From Frondihabitans sp. PAMC 28766 (GTDB taxonomy: Bacteria; Actinomycetota; Actinomycetes; Actinomycetales; Microbacteriaceae), in the NCBI RefSeq assembly GCF_001577365.1, contig NZ_CP014516.1:1-64000 (forward strand): a DNA stretch of 64,000 nt, written 5' to 3'. The notes beneath the pieces are model-generated. The model was not told the DNA's origin and did not search any database. It worked only from the letters and a program-made list of their open reading frames with translations. The translations under genes were made by a program, and so were the position numbers. Shown one piece after another: positions 42,040 through 50,553 of this stretch (position 1 is the first letter of the stretch; the number at the start of each line of letters is the position of its first letter).

Positions 42040-42423
42040 ATGGAATCAGTCAGTTCAGTGTTCTCGATGCTTTTGCTCGCCGTCATCGTCTTCGAGACGG
42101 TCATCAATATGAGGGTGCGGCAGGCCGTGCGGGGATCCCGTCAGCGCTACCTGCTGATGACTCAACGGAGGATCCTCAGTTGGACGGTCAACGTCGGATT
42201 CCTTCTCCAGGGCATCATCGGTTTCTTCCTCGGGCAGCCTTTGGCTGTCGTCAGTGTCATCTTCGGCGTCTGCTTGGCGTATCTGGAGATCAAGAATCAC
42301 AAGGACGACGACGACTGGTTCAACGGCCGGATGAAGAAGATCTGGAAGAGCGTCAGGAAGGCTTTCACTGTCCGGATCAGAGTGCCCTCGCCGTCCTCTG
42401 CGCCTTCGCCCGTGTTCGGGTGA
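42040..42423 (+). CDS. Small membrane protein, 127 aa
   Basis: ATG at 42040 (MESVSSVFSMLLLAVIVFET) follows a strong AAAGGGG/AACAGG site. The first 20 residues and two later stretches (ILSWTVNVGFLLQGIIGFFL, LAVVSVIFGVCLAYLEIKNH) are hydrophobic, giving three TM helices, followed by a basic tail (DDDDWFNGRMKKIWKSVRKA). Unknown function. Confidence 0.65.
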   Translation: MESVSSVFSMLLLAVIVFETVINMRVRQAVRGSRQRYLLMTQRRILSWTVNVGFLLQGIIGFFLGQPLAVVSVIFGVCLAYLEIKNHKDDDDWFNGRMKKIWKSVRKAFTVRIRVPSPSSAPSPVFG

Positions 42424-42912
42424 GGCGCAGGAAAAGTGATCGTGTGGGTGGGGATCCGTCCCCGAAAACAAGCATCCGCTGGACACCAAAGGTCGCTGGC
42501 CTCGCGGGTGAATCGTATCGGGGTTACCACCAGCAACAACGAGGTCAGCGTCGACCTTGCCTGGACCCTGTCCGGGCCGACACCGACGATGCCGGTGCGT
42601 GTGGAGAGCCTCGATCGAGGCTCTCTCCTCTGTCGACCTATTTTCTCGTTCACCGGCGTCGCGGGACTCAGGGCCCGACGGTCGTGCGGGACCACCCGAC
42701 CGCAGGCGCCTCTTGGCCCACAGGAAGCTCTGGTGCTGAGCGTGATGGCTTGACGTGCTCAGGCCCACCACCCCGGTCGGACCTTCTGGCGTGTTGCCGC
42801 CGCGTTAGGGTGGGGTGCGGCTGGCACCCAGACCTTGCGCTCCGTGGCTGAATGTTTTCGGGAACGCTTCTGGTTGGAGACCGTATGAACTCTGCGACTG
42901 CACGGCTTCTGG
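42424..42912. other. Intergenic stretch with one perfect hairpin
   Basis: About 490 bp without a convincing gene on either strand. The only clear feature is the palindrome at 42604-42625. An ATG at 42885 (with ggag upstream) opens a 16-codon frame MNSATARLLDAVVCDG that looks like the true N-terminus of the next GAF protein in a different frame. Confidence 0.5.
42604..42625 (+). terminator. Perfect 22-bp palindrome
   Basis: GAGAGCCTCGA / TCGAGGCTCTC, perfectly symmetric with no free loop, followed by tcctctgtcgacctatttt. It is probably a terminator for the membrane protein gene 180 bp upstream, or a protein-binding site. Confidence 0.5.
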
Positions 42913-43632
42913 ATGCTGTGGTGTGTGATGGGTGATGGGGTTGTGTTCGCGGCGGCGGCGTCCGCGTTGTCTGCCGCGCGGGGGCGTGGTGATGATTTGT
43001 CGTCCCCGTTCGTGGTGGTGGTGGGGGTGACGGGGGCGGTGGTGTCGACGTTGGGGGATCCGTTGGGGTCGGAGACGTTGTCGGCCAGTGATGAGCGTGC
43101 GGCGCGGTTGGATGAGATCCAGATCGATTTGGGGGAGGGCCCCTGTTGGCAGGCCTTGTCGACTCGGCGTCCTGTTCTGGAGGCGGATCTTGGGTCCACG
43201 TCGAATGGGGGGTGGCCGTTGGCGTTGCAGGAGATGAGAGGTGCCGGTTTCGGTGCCGTGTTCGCGTTTCCGATGATCGTGGGAACGATCCCGGTGGGGG
43301 CGGTGGATTTGTATTCGGACACGCCCGGCCCGCTTTCTGAGACGCAGGTGCGGGATGCGGGCTTGTTGGCGGCGATCCTGGCCCGGAAGGTTCTGGGGTG
43401 GGCGTTGTTGACAGCTGACACGGTGGCCGAGGAAGGTGAGGTTCAGGGTGTGTTTTCGCGTCGGGAGGAGCATCAAGCGACTGGGATGCTCATCGCGCAG
43501 TTGCGGGTGAGCGCGGCGGATGCGCACCTGGTTTTGCGTGGGCACGCCTACGCGACCGGGCGGAGCGTCTTGGATGTGGCCACCGACGTCCTCAACCGGC
43601 ACCTTGATTTCACCGACACACCCACCGTATGA
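42913..43632 (+). CDS. GAF-ANTAR regulator, first of a coupled pair
   Basis: ATG at 42913, or the ATG 15 bases later; neither has a good ribosome site (see 42885 for a possible lost start). The 239-aa product has a GAF domain (about 20-165: LDEIQIDLGEGPCWQALSTR, GAGFGAVFAFPMIVGTIPVG, AVDLYSDTPGPLSETQ) and a C-terminal ANTAR-like domain (HQATGMLIAQLRVSAADAHL, VLRGHAYATGRSVLDVATDV). ANTAR domains bind paired RNA hairpins and prevent termination. The next gene starts inside its stop codon. Confidence 0.88.
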   Translation: MLWCVMGDGVVFAAAASALSAARGRGDDLSSPFVVVVGVTGAVVSTLGDPLGSETLSASDERAARLDEIQIDLGEGPCWQALSTRRPVLEADLGSTSNGGWPLALQEMRGAGFGAVFAFPMIVGTIPVGAVDLYSDTPGPLSETQVRDAGLLAAILARKVLGWALLTADTVAEEGEVQGVFSRREEHQATGMLIAQLRVSAADAHLVLRGHAYATGRSVLDVATDVLNRHLDFTDTPTV

Positions 43633-44387
43633 ACGTCACACCGATGAAGGACACCATGACTGATACTCGCGAGGCGCAACTCCTTCACACGTTCGTGACT
43701 TTGGCGGACTCGTTGGTCGGGGGGTACGACATCATCGATCTTCTCCAAACGTTGGTCGACCAGACCACCTCCCTGTTTGATGCGGCCGCGTCCGGGATCC
43801 TCCTCGGCCCGGATGACCGGAGTTTGGAGGTGATCGTGTCCACGAGTGAGCAGAGCAAGTTCATTGGTCTCATGCAGTTACGTGCCGGCCAGGGCCCCTG
43901 CGTGGAAGCGGTCACGACGGGGCAGGTGGTGTCGGTGGAGAATGTGGCAGAGATCAAGGACCGGTGGCCGCTGTTCGCTGAGGACTCCGCGGATTCCGGG
44001 TTCGTGTCCGTGCACGCGATCCCGATGCGGCTGCGGGACTTGACGATAGGGTCGTTGAACTTGTTCCGGAACACCGAAGGGCCCCTGAACGGTATCGATG
44101 CTTTAGCCGCGCAGGCTCTGGCGGATGTGGCCACGATCAGCATCCTCCAGGAGCGGACCATCCATGATTCCGCGCTCGCGCAAGCACAACTGCAACGCGC
44201 CCTGGAAAGCCGTGTCCTGATCGAGCAGGCCAAGGGGGTCGTTGCCCACACCCACAACCTCGACATGGACACCGCGTACCGGCTCATCCGCCACCACGCC
44301 CGGACCACGCAAACGAAACTGTCCCTCGTCGCCGCCGGGGTCACCGATGGAACCCTTGACATTCCGCTGAGCAGCCCCACGAAGTAA
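43629..44387 (+). CDS. GAF-ANTAR regulator, second of a coupled pair
   Basis: ATG 43629 overlaps the previous stop (ATGA); ATG 43644 (MKDTMTDTREAQ) is an alternative. Of 252 aa, about 20-165 form a GAF domain (LLQTLVDQTTSLFDAAASGI, LRAGQGPCVEAVTTGQVVSV, GFVSVHAIPMRLRDLTIGSL) and 180-240 an ANTAR domain (ALESRVLIEQAKGVVAHTHN, LDMDTAYRLIRHHARTTQTK), a very standard form. The pair may form a heterodimer sensing one signal, acting on leader RNAs. Confidence 0.92.
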   Translation: MNVTPMKDTMTDTREAQLLHTFVTLADSLVGGYDIIDLLQTLVDQTTSLFDAAASGILLGPDDRSLEVIVSTSEQSKFIGLMQLRAGQGPCVEAVTTGQVVSVENVAEIKDRWPLFAEDSADSGFVSVHAIPMRLRDLTIGSLNLFRNTEGPLNGIDALAAQALADVATISILQERTIHDSALAQAQLQRALESRVLIEQAKGVVAHTHNLDMDTAYRLIRHHARTTQTKLSLVAAGVTDGTLDIPLSSPTK

Positions 44388-44428
44388 CGGTGCACGCTCC
44401 CTGACACGTTAGGTAGTGGAGGGTCCTG

Positions 44429-44475
44429 GGTGTAGCGTTTTTCGTGGTTGCCCCGGTCCTAGGTCGCTAGATCAG
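44429..44475 (+). repeat. 47-bp repeated non-coding motif, copy 2
   Basis: Second copy of the motif at 40776-40822. It lies 97 bp upstream of ATG 44572 and contains GGTCCTAGGTCGCTAGATC, with a CTAG-N4-CTAG core. Its conserved position and equal spacing suggest a promoter or regulator site shared by the two transcription units. Confidence 0.7.
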
Positions 44476-44571
44476 CAGTTTCTGCATCTGAGCGAAAGGA
44501 CACCGTGTGACGCAACCCCTCGAACACGTTTTGAAGATTTCCGCGGCCGTGCCGGGTACAGCTGGTGGGTC

Positions 44572-44940
44572 ATGGTGAGCCTCTACCTCAGCGAGCCCGG
44601 TGTTCGCCCGTACCGGAACCAACGGTTGCGCGGGCGGCGATGGGTGTTCCGGGAGCGCGTCACAAATGCGCCACCCGTGGGGGTGCGGCCGTTTTCCTAT
44701 GCCGACTTCTTCACACCCCAACCCGTGCAGGAACTGGAAGCACCGGCGGGATCGGCGGGAGGATGGGAAGACGGCGTCAAAGGATTCATGGTGCCCCTGC
44801 TGGTGGGAGGGAAGCGTGCCTTTGACCAGGTCGCAGCCGTCGGTGTGCCCTCCCGAACGGGGAGGGCGGTCGTTGCCGGTGACCGCCTTGCATCCACCCA
44901 GCTCGTGACGGTGGCGCCGCGTTCTGTGGGCGTCAGATGA
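44572..44940 (+). CDS. Hypothetical protein, 122 aa
   Basis: From ATG 44572: MVSLYLSEPGVRPYRNQRLR, GRRWVFRERVTNAPPVGVRP, FSYADFFTPQPVQELEAPAG, ending VTVAPRSVGVR. It is basic and Pro-rich, with no motif. It overlaps the next gene by ATGA, and that one overlaps a third, so three small genes form a chain. Real translation is supported only by this overlap pattern. Confidence 0.45.
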   Translation: MVSLYLSEPGVRPYRNQRLRGRRWVFRERVTNAPPVGVRPFSYADFFTPQPVQELEAPAGSAGGWEDGVKGFMVPLLVGGKRAFDQVAAVGVPSRTGRAVVAGDRLASTQLVTVAPRSVGVR

Positions 44941-45350
44941 GCCGCGCACTGTTTCTGCCTGTAGAGGCCTCATACCGGATTCGGCGTCACCAACGATCGC
45001 CCCGATCAGCAGAAACCGAATCCGTACCGCCGATCTCAGCACGGCGGGGGATCGTGCGGGGGCGCTATCTGGCGTGGGTGGTGCTGCTCGCCGCCGTCAT
45101 TATGGTGTCGACGCCCGGGGTGGCCCCTGCCCTGGGCGGTCAGATAGCGGTAGGGATCAACGCTGTGGCGTGGTGCATCGCCACCCCCATAGTCGTGGTG
45201 CTTGTTCTCCGGGAGTTGTCTCGACACGGTGTGCGCGTCTTCCAGCACTCCGACACCACGCACTTCGACACCCCGCACCCACACCCAGTGTCGGTGCGGG
45301 CGTCGGGACCGGTGCGGAACCCGGATGGGAAATCTGACCATGGTGTGTGA
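44937..45350 (+). CDS. Two-TM membrane protein, 137 aa
   Basis: ATG overlaps the upstream stop. Two hydrophobic helices (YLAWVVLLAAVIMVSTPGVA and IAVGINAVAWCIATPIVVVL) sit between a basic N-terminus and a His/Thr-rich tail (HSDTTHFDTPHPHPVSV), which could bind a metal. No family is recognised. The stop overlaps the next GTG. Confidence 0.55.
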   Translation: MSRALFLPVEASYRIRRHQRSPRSAETESVPPISARRGIVRGRYLAWVVLLAAVIMVSTPGVAPALGGQIAVGINAVAWCIATPIVVVLVLRELSRHGVRVFQHSDTTHFDTPHPHPVSVRASGPVRNPDGKSDHGV

Positions 45351-45670
45351 CCCGAATGGTGCGGCGATCATCCGTTTACGGCTCGATATCGGGCAACTGG
45401 CTGGACACGTCAGCCGCGCTGTCTTTTCTTCACAGCGCACACTTCAGGATCGAGATGATGCGCGCCCTGGATGATTTCGATCATCACCGGGTCGACGCGA
45501 GGGACACCCTGGCCCTCCTTCAGGACCTCAAGGAGCGTGTCGCGGCCGCGGCCGCTCCAGCGAACCCCCAGACGACCCCGTCGCTTGCTGCGTCCCGTCC
45601 CGGCGGTGCCGAGAACGTCGCCCCAATTGCTTCCATCGTCGTGAACCAGCCAGAGGAGAACGCCAGGTAG
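45347..45670 (+). CDS. Hypothetical protein, 107 aa
   Basis: GTG at 45347 overlaps the upstream TGA. The middle, FLHSAHFRIEMMRALDDFDH, HRVDARDTLALLQDLKERVA, is helical and looks genuine; the rest is low-complexity Ala/Pro. A weak hairpin follows at 45673. Unknown function. Confidence 0.45.
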   Translation: MTRMVRRSSVYGSISGNWLDTSAALSFLHSAHFRIEMMRALDDFDHHRVDARDTLALLQDLKERVAAAAAPANPQTTPSLAASRPGGAENVAPIASIVVNQPEENAR

Positions 45671-46057
45671 TGGCCCCAAGAGAATTTGGGGCTCCGAGTA
45701 CGTTCAGCGCGGCGAGGCTGGGACTCTCGAATTCCGGTTGCGCCGCCGTGACGGAGAATCGTCCAGCCAGAACCCGTTCTGAGAGACCCGCATCCGCATG
45801 ATTCCGAGGATGCGTGGGAAGGCGGGTTGCCCCTCTTGGAACTGGTCGGTTTCAAGAACGCGACGGTGACCAGGCCGGGCTCGAACCACGTTGACGCCGC
45901 GGAGATCGACCCGAAACTACCGCCGTTTCGCGCCGAAATGAGCCCAATGTGCTCTGAGCTCCAAATTCTCAGACGAATTCGCCGGTTGAGCTCTTTCCAT
46001 GTCGCTTTGGGACTTTTGGCACTACAGCAGCCGGTGTTGCCGATGGATGCTTGGGCC
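45671..46057. other. Gap before the permease operon
   Basis: A hairpin GCCCCAA / TTGGGGC with a 6-base loop lies at 45673-45692 and could end the small-gene chain. The remaining 365 bp are open in several frames on both strands, but none looks coded. This stretch must hold the promoter of the operon that starts at 46058; no clear -35/-10 can be picked. Confidence 0.5.
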
Positions 46058-47620
46058 ATGACCACGTCGGCGACCGGCAAGACTGCACCTGCCACCTCAG
46101 CTCCCCCGTCCACCACGACACCCACACCGGGCAGTCCCAAGCCGGCGCTTCGCCGAGATCTGAAAACAACCGATGCGGCCGCTTTCTCTATCGGCCTGAT
46201 CGGTCCGGTGGGTGCCATGGCGTTGCTCGGGACGGGGGCCGCAGCCCTTCTCGGGAAGGGCGCCGTCATGGCGTTCGTGTTCGCCATCGTCGGGGTGGCG
46301 TTCGTGGCCTACGGGTTCGTGAAACTCTCTAGCCACATCTCGAACACCGGTTCGGTGTACGCCCTCGTCGGGAAAACCATCGGCCCGCGCACGGGTTTCG
46401 TCGCGGGTTGGGCGCTGGTTGCGGCGTATGTGGGGATCGCTATTGGATCCACGATCGAGATCGGCCTGTTCTTCAATTCATTCCTCTCCCTGCTGCACAT
46501 CGCGACGGTCCATGAATGGTTGTGGGAGGCCATCATTGCTTTGGCCGTCATCGGGGTGATGTCGATCCGCGAGATCAAGCTGATCACCCGCATCCTGCTG
46601 TGGATTGAGATCGCGGGAGTGGCACTCGTGGCGGGGCTCAGCGTCGTCATCATCGTTCGCCTTGCTATCGGGGCGGCGCCCGCAGGGCAGACCCTCAGTT
46701 TCCAGATCTTCACCCTCCCCGCCGGTACGGGAATCGCGGGAATCGCGGGGGCCGCCGTTTTTGGGTTCCTCGCCTTCGCCGGATTCGAGGGCGCCGCGGC
46801 CCTCGGCGGCGAGTCTTTGCATCCCAAGAAGGACATCCCGCGGGCTATCATCATCGCCGTCGCCCTCGTCGGAGTGTTTTACATGCTGGTTGTCGCGACC
46901 CAGTCCCTTGGCTTCGGTGTCTCTGCGTCCGGGGTGAAAGCGTTCCAGAGCACCTCGACCCCTTATGGCGATCTCGGCACCGCGTATATTGGCACCGCGT
47001 ATGCGGCCCTGTTGAACCTTTTAGCGAGCATCAGCCTGCTGGCGATCACCGTTGGTACCTTGGCTGGCGCGGCCCGGGTGGCTATGGCGCTTGCCCGTGA
47101 TGCGAGCCCGAAGAGTCCTCTGATTAAGGTGAACAAGTTCGGCTCCCCAATGGTGGCTCTGGGTGTCATTGCCGCATTTATCCTTATCGCCATGGTCGGT
47201 CAACGCTTGACGGGTGTCGATGAGAAGGATGCCACGTTCTATTGGCTGACCGTCGGAACGATCGCGTTGCTGGTCGCATACGCGCTCGCGACCGCCGGCG
47301 CTTTGAAGTTCCTGTTCTTCACCGGGGCACGCAAAGCGCCCCGATGGCAGGTCGTCGTCCCGATCCTCGGACTTCTTGTTGTGCTCTACACGATCTACAC
47401 CAACGTCGTCGGAGTCACCGGGGTGTACGCCTGGTTCCCCTGGATCATCCTGGGATGGCTGATCATCGGCTTCGTGATCGTCCAGTTCGTGCCCGGCGCC
47501 CGCGCTCGCGTGCGAACGTCTCTCGCCACCGAGGACGACCCCGACGCCACCCCGACCGACCCCAAATCGCCTACCTCACACACCGCTAGCAGTACCACCT
47601 CCGGAGGAGACCACTCATGA
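46058..47620 (+). CDS. APC-superfamily amino-acid permease
   Basis: I take ATG 46058 (MTTSATGKTAPATS); ATG 46043 is possible. The 520-aa product has about 12 TM helices with the APC signature in TM1 (TTDAAAFSIGLIGPVGAMAL) and TM6-like GFLAFAGFEGAAALGGESLH, followed by PKKDIPRAIIIAVALVGVFY, the standard motif of amino-acid/polyamine transporters. The last 50 residues are a polar tail. It overlaps the amidase gene by 4 bp. Its substrate is probably an amino acid or amide hydrolysed by the next gene, releasing ammonia for the Amt channel. Confidence 0.9.
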   Translation: MTTSATGKTAPATSAPPSTTTPTPGSPKPALRRDLKTTDAAAFSIGLIGPVGAMALLGTGAAALLGKGAVMAFVFAIVGVAFVAYGFVKLSSHISNTGSVYALVGKTIGPRTGFVAGWALVAAYVGIAIGSTIEIGLFFNSFLSLLHIATVHEWLWEAIIALAVIGVMSIREIKLITRILLWIEIAGVALVAGLSVVIIVRLAIGAAPAGQTLSFQIFTLPAGTGIAGIAGAAVFGFLAFAGFEGAAALGGESLHPKKDIPRAIIIAVALVGVFYMLVVATQSLGFGVSASGVKAFQSTSTPYGDLGTAYIGTAYAALLNLLASISLLAITVGTLAGAARVAMALARDASPKSPLIKVNKFGSPMVALGVIAAFILIAMVGQRLTGVDEKDATFYWLTVGTIALLVAYALATAGALKFLFFTGARKAPRWQVVVPILGLLVVLYTIYTNVVGVTGVYAWFPWIILGWLIIGFVIVQFVPGARARVRTSLATEDDPDATPTDPKSPTSHTASSTTSGGDHS

Positions 47621-48489
47621 CCGTCATCGCCTGCCACCAGCTCGCCCCCACCATCGCCGACCTACCCGCGAACCTGACACTTGCAACAACGACCGTGCGT
47701 GAGTCCGTCGCGGCCGGTCACCGGGTGATTGTGATGCCTGAGCTCACTCTCTCGGGATACATGCTGACCTCAACCGAGGAAGCCCGGGGGGTCGCAATCA
47801 CACGCGAACACGCTATCTTCGCGGTGTGGAGCCGGCTGCTGGCCCCGATCGATGCTGTCGTCATCTGCGGGTTCGCCGAGGCAGGCGAGGACGGGCACGT
47901 CTACAACAGTGCCGCTGTTGTCGATTCCACCGGGGTCCTCGCCGTGTACCGGAAAACGCACCTTTGGGACAAAGAGAAACTGATCTTCACCCCCGGCGCA
48001 TCCACCGCACCGGTGGTCGACACCCCCGTCGGGCGCCTCGGGATCCTGATCTGCTACGACCTCGAATTCCCCGAAATGACCCGAAGCCTCGCCCTTCGGG
48101 GAGCTGAACTGATCGTCGTTCCCACGAACTGGCCGCGAGAGGTGGTCCCCGAAGGTGAGCGGGTGGAGGAGATCACGAAGGCGATGGCTGCCGCGAATAC
48201 CAACCATGTCGCCATTGCGTGCTGTGACCGTGCCGGGCTGGAGCGGGGCCAAGAGTGGAACGAAATGGGAACCATCGTCGATGAAATGGGGTGGGTCGTC
48301 GCATCCGCAGATAAGGACGGCCTCACCACCGCGGACCTTGACCTGACCCGTGCCCGGGACAAGACCGTGACTCCGCTCTGCGACTCCTTTGGCGACCGCC
48401 GCCCTGAACTGTACGGTGCGGTCACCGATCCGAAGGTCACGGACGGGCTCGACATCTTCACCCGCCTGGACGCCCTCCAGCACGCCTGA
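47617..48489 (+). CDS. Carbon-nitrogen hydrolase (nitrilase/amidase superfamily)
   Basis: The 290-aa product has the complete catalytic triad: Glu42 (VMPELTLSGY), Lys113 (VYRKTHLW) and Cys146 (LGILICYDLEFPE). Such enzymes hydrolyse amides, N-carbamoyl groups or nitriles to acid plus ammonia in the cytoplasm. Lying between an amino-acid permease and an ammonium channel, with overlaps at both ends, it most likely splits an imported amide and yields NH3. The exact substrate is open; deaminated glutathione and omega-amides are common in the family. Confidence 0.9.
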   Translation: MTVIACHQLAPTIADLPANLTLATTTVRESVAAGHRVIVMPELTLSGYMLTSTEEARGVAITREHAIFAVWSRLLAPIDAVVICGFAEAGEDGHVYNSAAVVDSTGVLAVYRKTHLWDKEKLIFTPGASTAPVVDTPVGRLGILICYDLEFPEMTRSLALRGAELIVVPTNWPREVVPEGERVEEITKAMAAANTNHVAIACCDRAGLERGQEWNEMGTIVDEMGWVVASADKDGLTTADLDLTRARDKTVTPLCDSFGDRRPELYGAVTDPKVTDGLDIFTRLDALQHA

Positions 48490-49718
48490 TGCACGCCGAT
48501 ACCGGCGACACGGCCTGGGTGCTGCTCTGTTCCGCCCTCGTGTTCGTGATGATCCCCGGGCTGGCACTGTTTTACGGCGGTCTTGTCCGCTCGAAGAATG
48601 TCATCACCACGATGGTGCAATGCTTCGTCGGTGTCGCCGTCGTCGGAGTCGTGTGGATGGCCGTCGGGTTCACCCTCGTTTTCGGAGCCGATGACGGAGG
48701 CCTGCTCGGAAATCTTTCCCACACGATGCTCGCGGATGTCGGGGCGACCCCCACCGCGCTAGCACCGATGATTCCCGCGTTGGCGTTCTTCGCATTCCAG
48801 ATGATGTTCGCCGTCATCACCCCCGCGCTCATCGCGGGCGCGTTCGCTGAGAAGATGACATTCCGCGGCTACGTTCTCTTCACCGGCCTCTGGTCCATTG
48901 CCGTCTACGTGCCCCTCGCACACTGGGAATGGGGCGGCGGGTTCCTGGGTGCGAAAGGTCTCGGCGCACTGGATTTCGCCGGTGGCGCAGTTATCCACGA
49001 ATCCGCCGGCGCGGCAGCGCTGGCCGCGGCCATCTACTTCGGCCGTCGTACGAAACCCGTCACACGCCCCTACAACACCCCCATGGTCCTCTTCGGCGCC
49101 GGAATTTTATGGTTCGGGTGGTTCGGCTTCAACGGTGGGAGTGCCCTCACGGCCGGACACGTGGCCGTCACCGCTGTCGTGAACACCCAGTTGGGTGCCT
49201 CCGCGGGCCTCATCGTGTGGATGATCATCGACTGGATCAGGCACCGGAAACCATCCGGTATCGGGATTGCTACCGGCGCCATCGCGGGACTTGCGGCCAT
49301 CACCCCCGCGTCGGGATATGTCGCCCCGTGGGCGGCCCTGGTCATCGGCGCCACCGCCGGCCTGCTCTGCCACCTGGCCGTGCGACTGAAAAAGCGTCTC
49401 CACTACGACGACGTCCTCGACGTCGTGGGTGTGCACATGGTCGGCGGCTTCGTCGGGGTGCTCCTGACCGGGATATTCGCCAGTCTTGCAATCAACGCCG
49501 CCGGTGCTGCAGGCGGGTGGGAGCAACTCGGCAAACAAGGTGTTCTCGCCTTCACAGCCCTGGTGTATCCGTTCGCCATGACGATGCTGATCCTCTGGGT
49601 CACCGACCATCTCGTCGGCCTCCGCGTCACCGACGCCGAAGCCGCCGAGGGCCTTGACCTGTCCCAACTCGACGACCTCCCCGAACCGGTCGCGACCGCT
49701 ACCCCCTCAGCCTGGTGA
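48489..49718 (+). CDS. amt: Ammonium channel/transporter Amt
   Basis: The 409-aa product has the Amt/MEP/Rh fold with 11 TM helices: MIPGLALFYGGLVRSKNVIT, WSIAVYVPLAHWEWGGGFLG, LDFAGGAVIHESAGAAALAA with the first pore His, and DVVGVHMVGGFVGVLLTGIF with the second. PMVLFGAGILWFGWFGFNGG is the family signature. ATG lies in the TGATG overlap with the amidase gene. Coupling to an amidase suggests it exports or recovers ammonia. No glnK is nearby. Confidence 0.95.
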   Translation: MHADTGDTAWVLLCSALVFVMIPGLALFYGGLVRSKNVITTMVQCFVGVAVVGVVWMAVGFTLVFGADDGGLLGNLSHTMLADVGATPTALAPMIPALAFFAFQMMFAVITPALIAGAFAEKMTFRGYVLFTGLWSIAVYVPLAHWEWGGGFLGAKGLGALDFAGGAVIHESAGAAALAAAIYFGRRTKPVTRPYNTPMVLFGAGILWFGWFGFNGGSALTAGHVAVTAVVNTQLGASAGLIVWMIIDWIRHRKPSGIGIATGAIAGLAAITPASGYVAPWAALVIGATAGLLCHLAVRLKKRLHYDDVLDVVGVHMVGGFVGVLLTGIFASLAINAAGAAGGWEQLGKQGVLAFTALVYPFAMTMLILWVTDHLVGLRVTDAEAAEGLDLSQLDDLPEPVATATPSAW

Positions 49719-49764
49719 CATCAACACACACCTGGTCCTGCCGTGAGGACCACCGCCGCGGAGG

Positions 49765-50026
49765 GTGAGTTCTTGCTGCTGCGGCTCTGGCTGAGGCGTC
49801 GGACACGATGATGGCGCATCCGTTGGCGTTGCAGTTGCGGAACCGGCAGACCCTGGTCGAGTCGGGGGTCGACAAGAACACCACGGTGGTGTTCCCAGCG
49901 CCGCTCATGAGCACGATCAGCGAGTAGGCGTCGTTCCTTGCCAAGGAGACCAAAACAGCCGAAAAATTCAACGCCGCCGCCTCGGAGGCCCCTGCGCCTG
50001 TCAGCCCGGTGCTCCAGAAGTACTGA
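49765..50026 (+). pseudogene. C-terminal remnant of a slipin/SPFH (stomatin-like) protein
   Basis: One frame reads LAAAAALAEASDTMMAHPLA, LQLRNRQTLVESGVDKNTTV, VFPAPLMSTISE, then an in-frame TAG at 49925, then FLAKETKTAEKFNAAASEAP to TGA at 50024-50026. Slipins end with A(D)xxxxPAAxQLRxLQTLxEIxxEKNSTxVFPxPxxL. The front of the gene is gone. Confidence 0.75.
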
Positions 50027-50078
50027 AACGGCTTCGCTTGCATAGCTTTGCAGGCGTTGTTGCCGGAAGGATGATGTC

Positions 50079-50553
50079 ATGAATGCGCCGAATGGTGTGG
50101 CCTCACCAGACGGCCCGACTTCGGGCCTTGATCAGGTCCCTGAAAGCTCGTCCGAGGGTTTGTTGGATACGGAAAAGCGTTTGCGCAGTCTTCTCCGCGC
50201 TAATCGTGCGGTCATTGAGCAGCTCGAGTTGCCAGTGGTCCTTCGCACCATCGTTGAGTCGGCTCTTGAACTCGTCGGCGCCCGATATGGCGGTCTTCGT
50301 GTCACTTCCGACGAGGGCGGCCTGGACGAGTTCGTCCATGTCGGAGCGGCCCCCGATGCACCGTCCAGGATCGGCCGTCAACCTCAGGGTTTAGGGGTCT
50401 TGAGCGCTATTCACGATGAGGGAAGACCGGTTCGTATCGCCGATATCGAGAAGGATCTGCGTTTTATGGGCTTCCCCGACGGGCATCCCCGGTTCCATTC
50501 GTTCCTCGGGGTTCCCATCACTCGTCGGGGGGCACCATTTCGGTACTCTTTAT
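50079..50553 (+). pseudogene. 5-prime part of a DevS/DosS-like GAF histidine kinase, broken by IS1380 element
   Basis: ATG 50079 starts MNAPNGVASPDGPTSG; LRSLLRANRAVIEQLELPVV, LRTIVESALELVGARYGGLR and HSFLGVPITRRG are a DevS-type first GAF domain. The frame is lost at a six-G run (50527-50532), where removing one G restores RRGHHFGTLY. That reading runs directly into the insertion point after tttat (50549-50553). Joined to 52218 across the IS it continues LYCGEKLSGEFTLDDEELL, so the gene was one unit. Confidence 0.9.

Noticed and set aside
41814..42851. A 345-codon plus-strand frame across the small membrane gene
   Set aside because: Arg/Ser-rich shadow; the 127-aa frame with a strong ribosome site and TM helices is better supported.
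42759..43602. Minus-strand open frames opposite the first GAF-ANTAR gene
   Set aside because: Low-complexity Pro/Thr/Arg text; the plus strand encodes a clear GAF domain.
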